This document shows positions 1 to 10,643 of a DNA stretch of 64,000 nt, in pieces (positions within the stretch are counted from its first letter, which is position 1; each line of letters starts with the position of its first letter). Below the pieces are notes generated by a model that saw nothing but the letters and a program-made list of their open reading frames with translations, did no database searches and was not told the origin of the DNA. The stretch comes from Torymus aiolomorphi (lineage: Eukaryota > Arthropoda > Insecta > Hymenoptera > Torymidae), in assembly GCA_036365515.1 (NCBI GenBank), contig CM070875.1:103644628-103708627 (forward strand), written 5' to 3'. The translations under genes were made by a program, and so were the position numbers.

Positions 1-1
1 A

Positions 2-412
2 GTCAATCCTCTAAAGAAGCTCATAACTGTTGATACACGAGTTAACTCGCATTCTAACGAGACCGATAATTATTATGAAGCTGATCATTCTAGTGAAGAT
101 GCATCAGATTTCTCAACCGATGAATATTTACCGAGAAGAATTCGTAAGAATTATAACTTTATTAATTAGAGATATCAACGTGAAAGTAAAAAGAGTCAGT
201 GGACTAGTGATGATGAAGAGGAAGAAGTTGCTCTCAAAATCTCTCGAGTAGATGTTACAACTGCATACGAACTCGACGTTTGGGATGATCCTAACAAATT
301 AGTTGATCGCTTACAAATACTCGTTGCTGAGCAAAACATGGGAATAAGAACTAACTATGGTGAAATCCGTTTTATTCTTAGTGAACTTTGCAATGCTAGT
401 ATCATAAATTAA
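2..412 (+). pseudogene. C-terminal coding remnant with one internal stop
   Basis: Frame 2 stays open from the left edge to TAA at 410-412 apart from one TAG at 167-169, so about 135 codons have a single interruption. The first half is acidic and serine/aspartate-rich. The end, after the stop, contains WDDPNKLVDRLQILVAEQN and closes with EIRFILSELCNASIIN. From memory this resembles a conserved C-terminal tail of insect proteins encoded near mobile elements, where a D-P-N-x-L-V-x-R-L core is followed by an E-I-x-x-I-x-E-L helix. The 73-codon ATG-initiated ORF at 30-251 is in another frame and is not supported. The gene continues beyond the window, so its function is unknown. It is either a pseudogene or has a short intron around the stop. 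Confidence 0.5.
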
Positions 413-1925
413 TCTTTCTAAGTTATATTGTACTAGATTATCTAAAAATTGAGATATTGGCTAAGCCACATGTTAATTTTCAATAAAATTATTTTGGTAA
501 ACAAATATTTTCAAATACCCTGTCATTTTTTTTCTATTTCCCGCCATGCTCTGTTGACAAATGAAGAGCCTGGAATTACCGATTATTTAAGGTGAATGAT
601 ATAAAGGATTCAGAGTCGCGGAAAAACTGCAGTGACTGCCGAGCTCAGATCACGAACTCAGATTTTCAACTGCGCAGCAATCCACGTTTTGCGTACATGA
701 GTTTTCCGAGTTATACATGTTAAGCCCTAATCTGCAGAACAGGTGGGTGTCCGGGACAGTATTAAATTGATTATCCAATAAATAAAAGTAAAAATTCCCT
801 GTTCAACCGCCTCATTCATTTCAATTTTAAAACGATAAAAGTCATCTGAAAAACTATGTATCTTTCTTTCTTTGAATAATGTTTATACTTTCAGTTCGTT
901 TATAAACATTCAACTATTATTCAAGATACGAAAATTGAGTGCCTCCCTAAATTTTAAGAATGTAGGGTGTCTATAATTGAGTAGTATTTATTTATTTATT
1001 TTACGGATAGCATTGCCATTTTCTACAATAAATTTGAGCATTTATTATTTTATAAGACTTATTACATGTCTAAACTGTTTATGATAGGATTATATAAATG
1101 AGTCGCTACATACATCTTATACTCTGAATAGAGGCTGTTCAATGATGTTTTTTTTTTACTATAATTTTGCAATAATTATTTGCGTGCAAAAAAAGCATTA
1201 TTTTTAGTATTTGTAGAGTATTGAAAATCTAATATTGACTAGCATAACCTCAAATTATCCTATTCCCGGCTGTTTGTCTCACTTTTGCTAAAAAATCCTA
1301 TCCCGCTAAAGGGACCACCTACGTATTTTTTTTTTACTTGTGTAATATGTCAGTAATATTGTTTGTGAAATCAAATAAACAAACTATTTGCTGTAATTTT
1401 TATTTCGCTTTGGGAAGGTTTAAACACTATAAATAAATCATATGTGACCCGAATAGTTTGCATTCAAACATAGGTATTATTTTCAAAAGAGAAAACTAGC
1501 TGAAATCAAGCGCACACTATATATATTTTAATACATTACATTTCTTTTCTAAATATTAAAAAAGTATTAATTTAAACTTCTGTGATGCAAAAATGTTGGA
1601 GTAATCGTAAAAGAATATCAGTATTATTTTTATAATACAAAGGTCTCAAACTATTTTCTATTTTATGAGTTAAATTTTTTAAATTTTCGCGCCTAACCAC
1701 ATCAGTTAAGTCATGCGGCCTGTTCATAACATGTTGCCGCCCATTTTTCTTATAATTTTCCCATGAACTGTCTGTATATGGGACTGTCAAATTCGGAAGC
1801 GTTATTTGGATGATACTTCGAAAAATAGGGCATATGCCTAGGTTTAGATAAGTATTGAACAAGCATCAAAATTTTAAGGCAACCTGTTCAAGGCCTACCG
1901 TACGCATCCTGACAAGGCTGGGGCG
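413..1925. other. AT-rich intergenic DNA, no gene seen
   Basis: There are only short ORFs of biased composition here. The minus ORFs of 77-96 codons near 1572-2121 lack recognisable motifs and run into the tandem repeat. I see no convincing repeats or RNA genes. Confidence 0.5.
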
Positions 1926-2400
1926 TTTTATCTACCTCTGAGGGGTACATGCGCATGATCTCATATTTGTCCATTGAAAGAATTTTCGAAAACCGGTTGG
2001 TGGGAGTAGAAATTTTGGTTTTTTGCTTATAACTCGAGAAGAGACGCTCGGATCGAAAAAAGGACGAAATTTTGGGGATGTAACAATAGGAGGGACATAC
2101 TTTTAATATACTGTCCGACAACGTTCACGGAATTTCCAAAAATCGGTGGTGGGGGTAGAAATTTTGGTTTTTCGCTTATATCCCGAAAAGGAGCGCTTGG
2201 ATCGAAAAACGGACAAAATTTTGGGGGTCTAACAATAGGGGGGACATGCTTTTAATATACTATCCGACAACGTTGACAGAATTTCCAAAAATCTGTGGTG
2301 GGGGTAGAAATTTTGGTTTTTTGCTTATATCTCGAGAAGGAGCTCTCGCATCGAAAAACGGATGAAATTTTGGGGGTGTATTCCAATAGGGGGGCTATCA
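1926..2400 (+). repeat. 149-bp tandem repeat, three copies
   Basis: The phrase GTAGAAATTTTGGTTTTT begins at 2006, 2155 and 2304, giving an exact 149-bp period. Each unit also carries TCGAAAAA..GGA, AATTTTGGGG and AACAATAGG blocks. The copies are diverged by point changes. It looks like a short satellite or a tandem piece of a larger repeat. It is directly followed by the tRNA-like array. Confidence 0.8.
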
Positions 2401-2484
2401 CCTTTTTACATAGAACCAATTGCTATATACAAAATTTTCATAACCTCAAAATTGTGCAAAATATTTTGCGCGCGCAGCGTCCTC

Positions 2485-3025
2485 GTAATTCAGCTATGAG
2501 TATGTATATGACTCGATAGCCTAGTGGTAAGGTGGCTGCTCAGTTAATCTAAAGATCGTCAGTTCAAATTCAACCTCCGGCGATTTTTTTTTTTTCTTAA
2601 AAATTTTTTATATTAAATATTAATGTTTATCGGTAAAGTATATTAATACAGTATTCTACCTTACCACCGTGAACATTGAGGCCTTGCGTGTGCTATTAGA
2701 TACAAATTCAGCTATGAGCATACATATGTGTCGATAGTCGAGTGGTAAAGTTGCTGCTCAGTAATCTGAAGATCGCAGGTTCGAATCCACCCTTCGGCGT
2801 TTTTTTCATGAAAACTTTTTATATTAAAATATTAATGTTTATCGGAAGAGTATATTCATTTACCTACAGTGTTCTACCTTACCGACGGCACTACCGTGAA
2901 GGCATCGCGCTATAAGAATATAAATTAAGCTATGAGTATACATATGTCTCGATAGCCGAGTGGTAAGGTGGTTGCTCAGTAATCTAGAGATCGTGAGTTC
3001 GAATCCACCCTCCGGCGTTTTTTTC
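2485..3025 (+). repeat. Tandem array of three tRNA-like units, 218-bp period
   Basis: Three tRNA-like segments lie at about 2511-2582, 2729-2799 and 2946-3017. Each has an A-box-like segment (TAGCCGAGTGGTAAGGTGG in the third copy) and a B-box-like segment (GTTCGAATCC in copies 2 and 3, degraded in copy 1), ends in CGGCG and is followed by a T-run that would suit Pol III termination. The phrase GCTATGAG recurs 218 bp apart upstream of each unit. I could not fold a full cloverleaf: the acceptor and T stems have mismatches, so these are tRNA-derived repeats rather than confirmed tRNA genes. The spacer carries its own conserved block, TTAATGTTTATCGG. Confidence 0.6.
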
Positions 3026-3192
3026 GTGAAAACTTTTAAATATTCGCAATGGTACTAACCATTATGGAGTGTACAACATGAAAGAGAATGCCGAATAAAA
3101 AAATATTTGATGCATAATGGAGAGGTTGATAGACAGGTAGAACCTCACAGGATAGGAGCGAGGTGGGGCTCGTATCCTCCTTCAAATTCTGA

Positions 3193-3204
3193 CCGCTAGA
3201 TGGC
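3193..3204 (+). promoter_or_regulatory. CTCF-like core site
   Basis: CCGCTAGATGGC fits the core of the CTCF insulator motif. The identical 12-mer occurs at 23585-23596. It lies about 35 bp upstream of a TATA box. Binding is inferred from the motif only. Confidence 0.35.
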
Positions 3205-3235
3205 TCTCGCAAGCAAAGTTAGTCAAGGCTTCCGT

Positions 3236-3272
3236 TATATAAGCGTGTTACGGTCGTTAGAAGCTTTCATTC
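3236..3272 (+). promoter_or_regulatory. TATA box plus initiator
   Basis: TATATAAG at 3236-3243 is followed by TCATTC at 3267-3272, an arthropod-type initiator. The initiator A lies 33 bp from the first T of the TATA box. An ATG follows 11 bp after the predicted start site. Confidence 0.5.
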
Positions 3273-3279
3273 CCTAATA

Positions 3280-3474
3280 ATGGGTCAAAGCAGCTCGACC
3301 GTTGCTCCTGAGCAACAACAACTGATACAAAACGATAAAGAAAGTCGCAGTGGAAAAAATGTTCGGAAAAATTTTCTACAAACACCTGTTCTTTACCCGA
3401 GCAAAAGGGTTATAAGAAGTTCTAATTATTATTTACTAGCAGATAAGAACCGCTGGCCGAGTGATACAGGCTGA
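3280..3474 (+). CDS. Small ORF behind a core promoter, unknown function
   Basis: The 64-codon ORF begins MGQSSSTVAPEQQQL. Gly2 and a Ser at position 6 fit an N-myristoylation consensus, so the product could be membrane-anchored if made. The rest is basic and polar with no domain I recognise. I chose this start because it is the first ATG after a well-spaced TATA/initiator pair. Downstream the DNA turns GC-rich, and the frame ends at TGA about 195 bp in. It could be the first exon of a longer gene, the 5' end of a retroelement, or chance. The overlapping ORFs on both strands at 3436-3658 look like GC-driven shadows. Confidence 0.3.
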   Translation: MGQSSSTVAPEQQQLIQNDKESRSGKNVRKNFLQTPVLYPSKRVIRSSNYYLLADKNRWPSDTG

Positions 3475-3599
3475 CGCCCACCGGCGGCTGCTACCGCTGC
3501 CCGTTGGCAGCAAGTTGTCGCGCCGCTCGGCGATGGCCGTTCGCTGCCATCGGTCCGCTCCCCCAGGGCGAGGCCTGACTTCGGCTAGCCTAGAACGGG

Positions 3600-3880
3600 C
3601 AAGACCTGATCGAGAATCGGTATGCCGGTTCTGGCTCAACTCGATGGCGTGCGGGTGAGCCAGAACCAGTATGCCGGTTCTAGATCAAGCCGGTTTGGGT
3701 TATTGGCATCCGTGCGGGTGACCCAAAAACCCTAGGCCGGTTCTGGACCAGCAGGTCTAGACCTGTTTTGGGTTAATGCCACCTCGTGCAATAGCGGGGG
3801 GAGGGGGAGGGGAAGAGGGGGGGGGGACAAAAATCCTAGGCCGGTTCTGGACCAGCAGATCTAGACCTGAAGTGGTCGGG
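3600..3880 (+). repeat. GC-rich imperfect repeats
   Basis: GCCGGTTCTGG recurs, and a longer block of GGCCGGTTCTGGACCAGC followed by a TCTAGACCTG segment appears near 3752 and again near 3838. Between them is a G-run (3796-3828). Several segments are self-complementary, such as CCGGTTCTGGNNCA with its inverse. No gene is seen. Confidence 0.55.
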
Positions 3881-4039
3881 AACCGGCCTAGCTTATCTAC
3901 TGCTATATTTTTTTTTACAATTCACACTAAAAATGGGGGTTAGCGAGCGGAGCGAGCGAATATTGTAACGGGATGGCTAGTGGGGGACAATCTCAAAAAG
4001 CCACAGCCCTAGAACACAATGCCGCGGGTTACAGTGAAC

Positions 4040-4655
4040 GTACACGCGAACTTACAGTGACGTAGAGACAGAGTAGTGGAGACAGAAACGTGGGGACAGA
4101 GATAAAGAGACTGAGACATAGAGATAGGTGCGTAGAGACAGATACATAGAGATCGAAACGTAGAGACAATGACGTGGAGACAGAGACGTAGAGACAGGTG
4201 CATGGAGACAGAGACAGGGAGGCAAAGACGTGGAGACGGAGACGTAGAGACAGAAACTTAGAAATGAAACGTAGAGACAGAGACGTAGAGACAGAGACGT
4301 ACAGACAGGGATGTAGAGACAAAGACGTAAAGACAGTGACGTAGAGCTAGCGCGCAGAGATAGAGACATAGAGACAGAGTTGGAGAGACAGACAGAGACA
4401 TGGACACAGAGACGTGGAGACAGGGATGTAGATACAGAGACGTAGAGACAGAGTAGTGGAGACAGAAACGTAGAAACGAAATATGAAGATAGAAACGTAA
4501 AGACAGGGATGCAAAGACAGTAATGTAGAGACAGGCATGTAGAGACAGAGACATGGAGACAGAGACGTGGAGACAGAGACATTGAGACAGGCGCATGATG
4601 ACAGAAACAGAGACGTGGAAACGGAGACGTGGAGACAGAGACATAGAGACCAAGA
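4040..4655. repeat. GAGACA-type minisatellite
   Basis: About 600 bp consist almost entirely of variants of a 12-bp unit, GACGTAGAGACA, with G/A/T changes and occasional gaps. The minus strand therefore has long open frames rich in Ser, Leu and Val (one of 228 codons), which are artefacts of the repeat. The purine-rich strand is the plus strand. Confidence 0.9.
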
Positions 4656-4659
4656 TTGG

Positions 4660-6785
4660 AGCTACTGGGGATACCACTTACAAATAAAACGCATCTTTCT
4701 ATTTTCCTCCAAGGTGATGTGGAAAAAATAGAACACAATATATTTTCTGCAATATATTTGCAAATAGATTAACTTAAAAATTAATTGAGTTAATTTTCTG
4801 AATTGGAAGCTTCTCTTAAGTTTCAATTTACAAAAAACTTTCACCCCTACCGCTGTGCAGTCCCCCCTTAATTTTGTAACTCCTCCTTAAAATATAAATC
4901 CAATCCAATAAAATTAAAATTAATTCCAATGCCCGTGTAAGTATAACACATTATACTATCTTTAATTTAAAGCTCCTCCTTAAAATAAGATTTCCTGTAA
5001 GTCTATAACATTACCGTTATCGGTTATAACAATCAGCGAAAAATATATGTGCATTGTTTCAACATTAAGGGAATGCTCTCGATCCCAAACTAACGAAAAT
5101 GTAGGCCATTGATCTACTTGTTAATTTACAAAGTAGATCTTGTTCAAGAAAGTCTTACAAATACTGGTTAACTAATTAATAATTATACATCCAAACAAAA
5201 CAATTCTATTAGTTTGAATAATCAATAACAAGTTTCGTAATGAAGCTGATTTGACTAATTTTTTCAGGTTAAATGTACCGTTTTTTTATTCACTAAAATT
5301 TTTTTGCTATGCAATGCAAAATACGTAAGTTTGTGCGAATTCCCATAAGACTCCAGGTTAAATTACTTAAACGAAAACATCAATATCTTGCTTCCGAGGT
5401 ACCTTTTGGTTCGAAAAATTTAACTGAGTTATTTTAAGAGTTGTACTAATCAGTCCTTCAAATTTTTTAAAAATCTGCTTTCTTATTCAAAATCGAGAGA
5501 ATTCCTTTAAACTATTCCTTAAACGGTTATTTGTAATATATTTTAATAGAAGTGGTTATGTAGGGCTATTGGCGAAGAATACCACTTTAAATAAAAATCC
5601 AAGGCGTCTGTTAATAGTACCTCAAAGGTGACGTTGGAAACTTTTTTTCGTTTCAATAAAAAAAAGAAGAATTGGAAGCTTTTCTTAAGCGTTACGTTGA
5701 ATGTGTAAATTCATATAACATATGGAAAATATCTATTACAACTCGCCTTGAAACCAAGAATGTTACTTATTTTTTGTGAAAGGTACTTTCACACACTATC
5801 GAAAAAAGTATCCTAACACCCTACATTATAATAAATACTGCACGAGAGTACACTCAATAGCGTAGTTTGGATGATAAATAAAACGAACGCAATTGATAAC
5901 CTACAAAATGTTAACCATTTCGGCGGTAGCTAAAAACTATCACAATGTTTAGAAAGCGCACATGAAATTCACACTAATGACACTTTCATACACTTGATTA
6001 TTTATCTCACGCACTAGAAATATCGCTATCACTGCACTACTGTGAAGACCGATTTTTCACGCGATACGCATCTGAGCGCCCGGATAAAAACAAACGCAAG
6101 CTCTTTAAATCACCAAACTTGTAACAACAACAAACGCGCGCGCGCATGTCGAGCCACCGTACCTCGCGAGCACGCATGCCGAGCCACCATAGCTCGCGCA
6201 CGTGCGCGACGGATTTCCAAGAATGCACAAACCATATAAAGTCCAGAAAAAGATGTAGCAAGTTATTTTTTTAGACTGTGCAAAAAATGATATGTAGAAA
6301 TTGTAATAACAGATAAATAATAGAAAAAAATATTGAATAAACTCTTGTGACCTTAATAATACTGTCATATGATATTCAAAACATCCTGCAAAAATTACGC
6401 TAATACGCGTACATCGTAATTTGTTAAAAAGTTTTTTAAAATTTTCTAATTTAAAAAATTACATATTCACAGGGAAAATTTATTGAATACATTAAAAAGT
6501 CTTGAATCTAAACTTTTTTCTACAATGTAAAATTCTAAATCTTCTCGACTCGCTGTCAATGAAAATAGAACATAGGGAAAAACAGAGCAACTGCAGATGG
6601 CCAAATACTTTAAAGACAAAATGGAAAAGAAAAATGTAATCGGGCTAATCTAATATAATATTATAATTGGGATAATAATGCAAAGTTGAATATTAAAGGT
6701 ATGACGCCATCCATTTTTTATATTAAGTACTTGAAGACGATCTTTGGAGGCAAAAGTGAAAAGATCTTGGGTGTTTTTTAGCAAC
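4660..6785. other. AT-rich DNA, no gene seen
   Basis: No supported coding sequence is present. A GC-rich island at 6125-6225 has alternating CG and two related blocks containing GAGCCACCRTA(C/G)CTCGCG, which explains the short arginine-rich ORFs on both strands. The remainder is AT-rich with T-runs. Confidence 0.5.
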
Positions 6786-6817
6786 GTTTCGTTGGCTTAG
6801 TACGCCAACCTTATCAG
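6786..6817 (-). ncRNA. Hammerhead-like motif, degenerate
   Basis: On the minus strand CTGATAA is followed by G, a perfect 6-bp stem GTTGGC/GCCAAC, and then GAAAC. The invariant CTGATGA has become CTGATAA, which would remove the catalytic G8, so cleavage is unlikely. It lies next to a Penelope-like fragment; Penelope-like elements are known to carry hammerhead ribozymes in their terminal regions. Confidence 0.5.
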
Positions 6818-6929
6818 GCCTTTATTCAAACACAGAAATAAATTAACATATACAATTATTTTCAACTATATAAAGACAATTAAACAACGACGCATGAATA
6901 CAAAAATCAAAATTACCAAATATAATAAA

Positions 6930-7345
6930 CGATCTCACCATTATTTGCAGATATTGTAATGGATGATTTGGAGAAACATTGCTTACGAGAATTAGAACTA
7001 CAGTATGACTGTATCCCTATTTTTTATTACAGATATGTTGACGACACGCTTACTTGTGTCAAAAAACAACATATTGACGCAGTAATTAAAGTGTTTAATG
7101 CTTATGACAAAAATCTAAAATTTACTTATGAACTAGAAGATAATAATAAAATTAATTTTTTAGACATGACATTAATTAGAAGTGACAATACAATTTTAAC
7201 AAATTGGTATCAAAAACCGTCATCATCTGGACGTGTAATCAATTATTTCTCAAATCATCCAACACAGCAAAAAAAGAATATTATCTTTAACTTAGTTGAT
7301 ATCGCTGTAACATCCCGCTTGATGAATGAAAAAAATGCACGACGT
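6930..7345 (+). pseudogene. Penelope-like element reverse transcriptase, fragment 1
   Basis: The frame at 6959-7447 starts just after the FADIV segment of the palm domain and runs through YRYVDD (residues 24-29, catalytic), KINFLDMTL and NWYQKPSSSGR to NYFSNHP. These are the palm-to-thumb motifs of Penelope-like reverse transcriptases. After residue 125 or so the frame passes into the next copy and reads out of phase. Upstream fingers/palm sequence and the GIY-YIG endonuclease are missing. The start codon shown by the ORF (MDDLEKHCL) is internal to the original protein. Confidence 0.85.
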
Positions 7346-7600
7346 TCCTGTTTAATAATACATTTTTTACTTTTAATTTTCAAGCCTATCAACAAATTTA
7401 TGGAACGATGGGTTCACCGATCTCACCATTATTTGCAGATATTGTAATGGATGATTTGGAGAAACATTGCTTACGAGAATTAGAACTACAGTATGACTGT
7501 ACTGTACAAAAAACAACATATTGACGCAGTAATTAAAGTGTATAATGCCTATGACAAAAATCTAAAATTTACTTATGAACTAGAAGATAATAATAATAGT
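7346..7600 (+). pseudogene. Penelope-like RT, fragment 2, lacking the YVDD region
   Basis: A second copy overlaps fragment 1 in content: 7418-7602 repeats 6930-7160. It reaches slightly further upstream in the protein, with QQIYGTMGSPISPLFADIV readable at about 7385-7447. Relative to copy 1 it lacks roughly 40 bp around 7500, which removes IPIFYYRYVDDTLTC including the catalytic aspartates. It stops where a palindromic element begins. This is a 488-bp-offset tandem partial duplication. Confidence 0.8.
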
Positions 7601-7728
7601 ACATTACGCATCAAGGGAGGGAAGTAAGACATCCCAACCCGCGTGTGATATTAACGCCCGAGCCGAAGGCGAGGGCGGTAAACACGCGGGTTGAGATGTT
7701 CTACTTCCCTCCCGTGTTGCATATACTA
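7597..7728. mobile_element. Palindromic MITE-like element
   Basis: An imperfect inverted repeat runs from TAGTACATTACGCA on the left to GTTGCATATACTA on the right. Inner stem parts are GGGAGGGAAGTA / TACTTCCCTCCC and CCCGCGTGT / ACACGCGGG. The centre is CGAGCCGAAGGCGAG at 7659-7673. Related copies are at 62289-62423 and, as halves or variants, at 61459, 61768 and 59859. Confidence 0.75.
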
Positions 7729-8049
7729 TTTTGTCTCATGTATTCCCTGGAGGAAAGTATATTATTGTCTTTTCACCCTGATCTCAGGGTCTTAAGTGAC
7801 ACATAACCTCTCTCCTAAAACTGCGAGGCTTATGCACGTTTCTAATTTTCTGCCGACTAGCACCGCCTGCAGGTGATTTGCGGCTCGAGCGGCAGCGAGG
7901 TGATTATTGATTATAATTCAGAGGAAAATGGTGTTTTGATTACATCACAAATCTAAATGCAAACTCGGGATTAAATAAAACAATTAAAGCACAAGCGCAT
8001 TTTTTGAGTACATTACGCAACTAGTGCGTAAAGCGAGTCATTTTTGCAC
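7729..8049. other. Spacer, no gene seen
   Basis: A second AGTACATTACGCA tip occurs at about 8008 without an obvious full partner. Otherwise no feature is recognised. Confidence 0.4.
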
Positions 8050-8534
8050 GAATTGCGTTTACTATTTTTTATAACTGAATGCGTAAAACTTTACGTTAAA
8101 TGCCTGTTCAGCATCCGTAAAATATCCGGATTTCGCTTGAATTTTAGGCGTGGGTTGAAAAAAAGGATGGCCACAAACATTAGAAGGAAACTTAAGTATG
8201 AGTTTATTGACGTAACTTTCCCTAATGTTCCCGGCTTGCGCGCCGGTGCACGAAACGTGCTTACAGAAATGGGACTTCACGAAGGGGACGCCAGTATGGT
8301 GGGCAGGAATGGAGAGACTCAGCGGAAGCTACGCTCTCGCCAGGAGCGTCGTTACACTTTTACAGAAGTACTTAGCGCGTACGCATGGACTACAGGCACA
8401 TTAGTAATTAGCGCGCGGATTGGTCGTACAAAGCGCTCGATCATGACGTCACGACTCGAGGACGAAGCGCGCGTTTACACATTTCTCTATTAGATTTCAC
8501 GCTTATTCTAACTACGCAAGTCGAATCCGCAACA
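8050..8534 (-). mobile_element. BEL/Pao 3' LTR (left edge uncertain)
   Basis: On the minus strand the purine tract GGTGGGCGGAA at 8535-8545 is directly followed by TGTTGCGGATTCG, a TG-starting LTR. The left boundary was not found. A full cAMP-response palindrome TGACGTCA (8444-8451) and an ATTGG (CCAAT) box near 8419 suggest promoter activity. The plus-strand 149-codon ORF at 8044-8493 falls wholly inside this LTR and has no recognisable domain. Confidence 0.55.
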
Positions 8535-8601
8535 TTCCGCCCACCTTCGTCGGTACGCCGACGAAAGAAAACAACATTAGGTAGACGAGGTGGTGGAATC
8601 T

Positions 8602-8910
8602 CTATAACGATTTAGTCGGAAGCGGTACCAATTTGACGATTGGTCGCTGCAATGTCCCGGAGCTTGTCCTCAAAGTGACGATCCGTACCATTCCGTCGTT
8701 ATCGGGATGGACTTTCATGATTCTAGCCATTGGCCATTTACCCGAGGAGGTACTCTCATTCCGGATAAGGACCAAGTCACCAATCTTGGGTGCTGCTTTG
8801 GGCTGTAGCCATTTGTTCCTTTTTTGCAATGCCGTCAAATACTCGTGACGCCAGCAGTTCCAAAAATGCTGGGTCATATGGGCCAACAACTGCCAGCGCT
8901 TACCAATTGG
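8602..8910 (-). pseudogene. BEL/Pao integrase C-terminal domain
   Basis: Residues WNCWRHEYLTALQKRNKW and IGDLVLIRNE, followed by KWPMARIMKVHPDNDG and TLRTSSGTLQRPIVKL, match the DUF5641-type tail that follows the integrase core in BEL/Pao polyproteins. It ends with TSL and a stop just before the polypurine tract. Its frame is offset from the upstream integrase frame near 8908, consistent with a small insertion. Confidence 0.85.
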
Positions 8911-9814
8911 AATTCGGCTCGGTTAGATCAGGTTCGGGTATGAGGTATGATGCGCGTTGTATAAGGAAGTGAGCGGGAGTTAAAATTTCAAGATCAGAGG
9001 GATCATCCGAGAGCCCTACGAGTGGTCTCGAATTCATGCACACCTCCACTCGACATAACGGAGTTGCGAACTCCGAGAAAGTGAGTACTTGTTCACCAAT
9101 GACTCTTCGAATATGAAACTTCAGTGACTTAACACCAGCTTCCCATAGGCCGCCGAAATGGGGAGCGCTAGGGGGTTTGAAATGCCAATTCGTTCCTTCG
9201 CTAACAAGATGATTTACAATCTCTGTATTAAATTTCGAACTTGTTTGCAACATCACTCTAAGTTCCGCATCCGCACCAATAAAATTTGTACCCTGATCTG
9301 AAAACAGTTCGGCACAATGACCTCTTCGAGCAGTAAAACGCTGGAACGCGGCAATAAAGGATTCAGAGGAGTAATCCTCCACTAATTCTAAATGTATGGC
9401 CTTAGTAACGATACAGATGAATATGCAAATATACCCTTTGAGTGTACCTTTGCCTCTAGCCTTTGTCAATCGTACGTTGATCGGACCAGAGTAGTCGACT
9501 CCGGCTTTCGCGAACGAACTAGCAGGTTGCACTCTTGCGACAGGTAAGTCACTCATGATTTGAGAGGGTACTCGATTGGAATATCTGGCGCACTGTGTAC
9601 AGGCTCGAATAATTCTTCTCACCTCAGTGCGTGCACGCAAGATCCAGACTTGCTGCCTGAGTGTTGAGAGGGTTAACAAAGTGCCACCATGCAGAGTACG
9701 CAAATGCGCTTGTCGAATAAATACGGTCGTAATCGCAGACGAATGTGGAAGTACTACTGGATGTCTTGTGCCTTCGTTTACTAGAGCGTTGACTAGTCCA
9801 CCGTGATCAAACAA
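8900..9814 (-). pseudogene. BEL/Pao integrase core
   Basis: The 304-codon frame has an H-H-C-C zinc finger (QAHLRTLHGG, then CTQCARYSN) followed by a retroviral-type rve domain. The DDE acidic residues are visible in AGVDYSG, LFSDQGTNF and GGLWEAGVK. It ends with LTPAHFLIQ, typical of BEL/Pao. In life it would insert the cDNA copy into chromosomes. It is open over its length, but the polyprotein is frameshifted on both sides. Confidence 0.9.
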
Positions 9815-10643
9815 TTTTGTAGGATGGGGTTTAGACTGGCCAATGGATTTTTACTATTTAAATTTCTATTCGCTAATAATAGACGATACTTGTCATTAAA
9901 ATAAGCTCTTTGCGTTAAATAACACCAAAGTGCTTGAGCATTTTCTATTTCGTAGGCATTGAAAGGAAGTGCCTTGGAATGCGATTCCGTTTGAAAAAAT
10001 GGAAGACCTAGAGTGCTAAATTGTTGACTCCTTTTAGCTCTGATATTGAGACTAATTCTACCAATAAATCTCGTGCAATAAGCAGTTACTCTCAATAATT
10101 TGTTCAACGATGAGTACTTATTGATAAGAGGCCAAACGATTATATCAGCAACAATGAATCGTTTGCGCTTTTACTCGAGTTTACTACGAGAGTGTTAGCA
10201 ACAACAAAGTTCATTTCGTTCTGCTCTTTTCACCACATACTGATTTTTTCCTTGAGAAAGGCAGGACCTTTCCACCATATATCGTTGCCTTGCAATTTGG
10301 ACGGTTCAACTCCATGAGAAGCAATATCTGCAGAATTTTTCTTGGTCCTGACATGATGCCAGAAGGCATTTGGAAGAGATGTACGAATCTCTCAACACCT
10401 ATTTGCGATAAACATGTTCCATCTTATTGGGTGATCTCTCAACCAGAACAAAACGTCAGTTGATTCAGTCTACAAGTGTACGTCTCGAATGTCTAATTGA
10501 ATAGATGTGAAAAATTGCTTTACTACGCGAACGAAGAGTAAGGCAGCATAACTCTAAACGTGGTATACTTAACGTTTTCACAGGAGCTACGTATGACTTC
10601 GCAGTTTGTAAAGAACTCGATACGCTTGAATCTCGAATAAACC
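9793..10643 (-). pseudogene. BEL/Pao polyprotein, degenerate RNase H to integrase linker
   Basis: A 104-codon frame (9793-10107) contains RVTAYCTRFIG and the segment before the integrase. Between 10108 and 10643 fragments of the RNase H region are scattered over several frames with stops. This is the most decayed part of the polyprotein. Confidence 0.65.

Noticed and set aside
2511..3017. Three functional tRNA genes
   Set aside because: A and B boxes are present but acceptor and T stems do not pair properly, so I describe them as tRNA-like repeats.
4052..4738. A 228-codon minus-strand ORF rich in Ser/Leu/Val and its overlapping neighbours
   Set aside because: It is translated from the GAGACA minisatellite; repeats lacking stop codons produce long frames.
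8044..8493. 149-codon plus-strand ORF as a gene
   Set aside because: It lies wholly inside the BEL/Pao LTR region on the opposite strand and has no recognisable domain.
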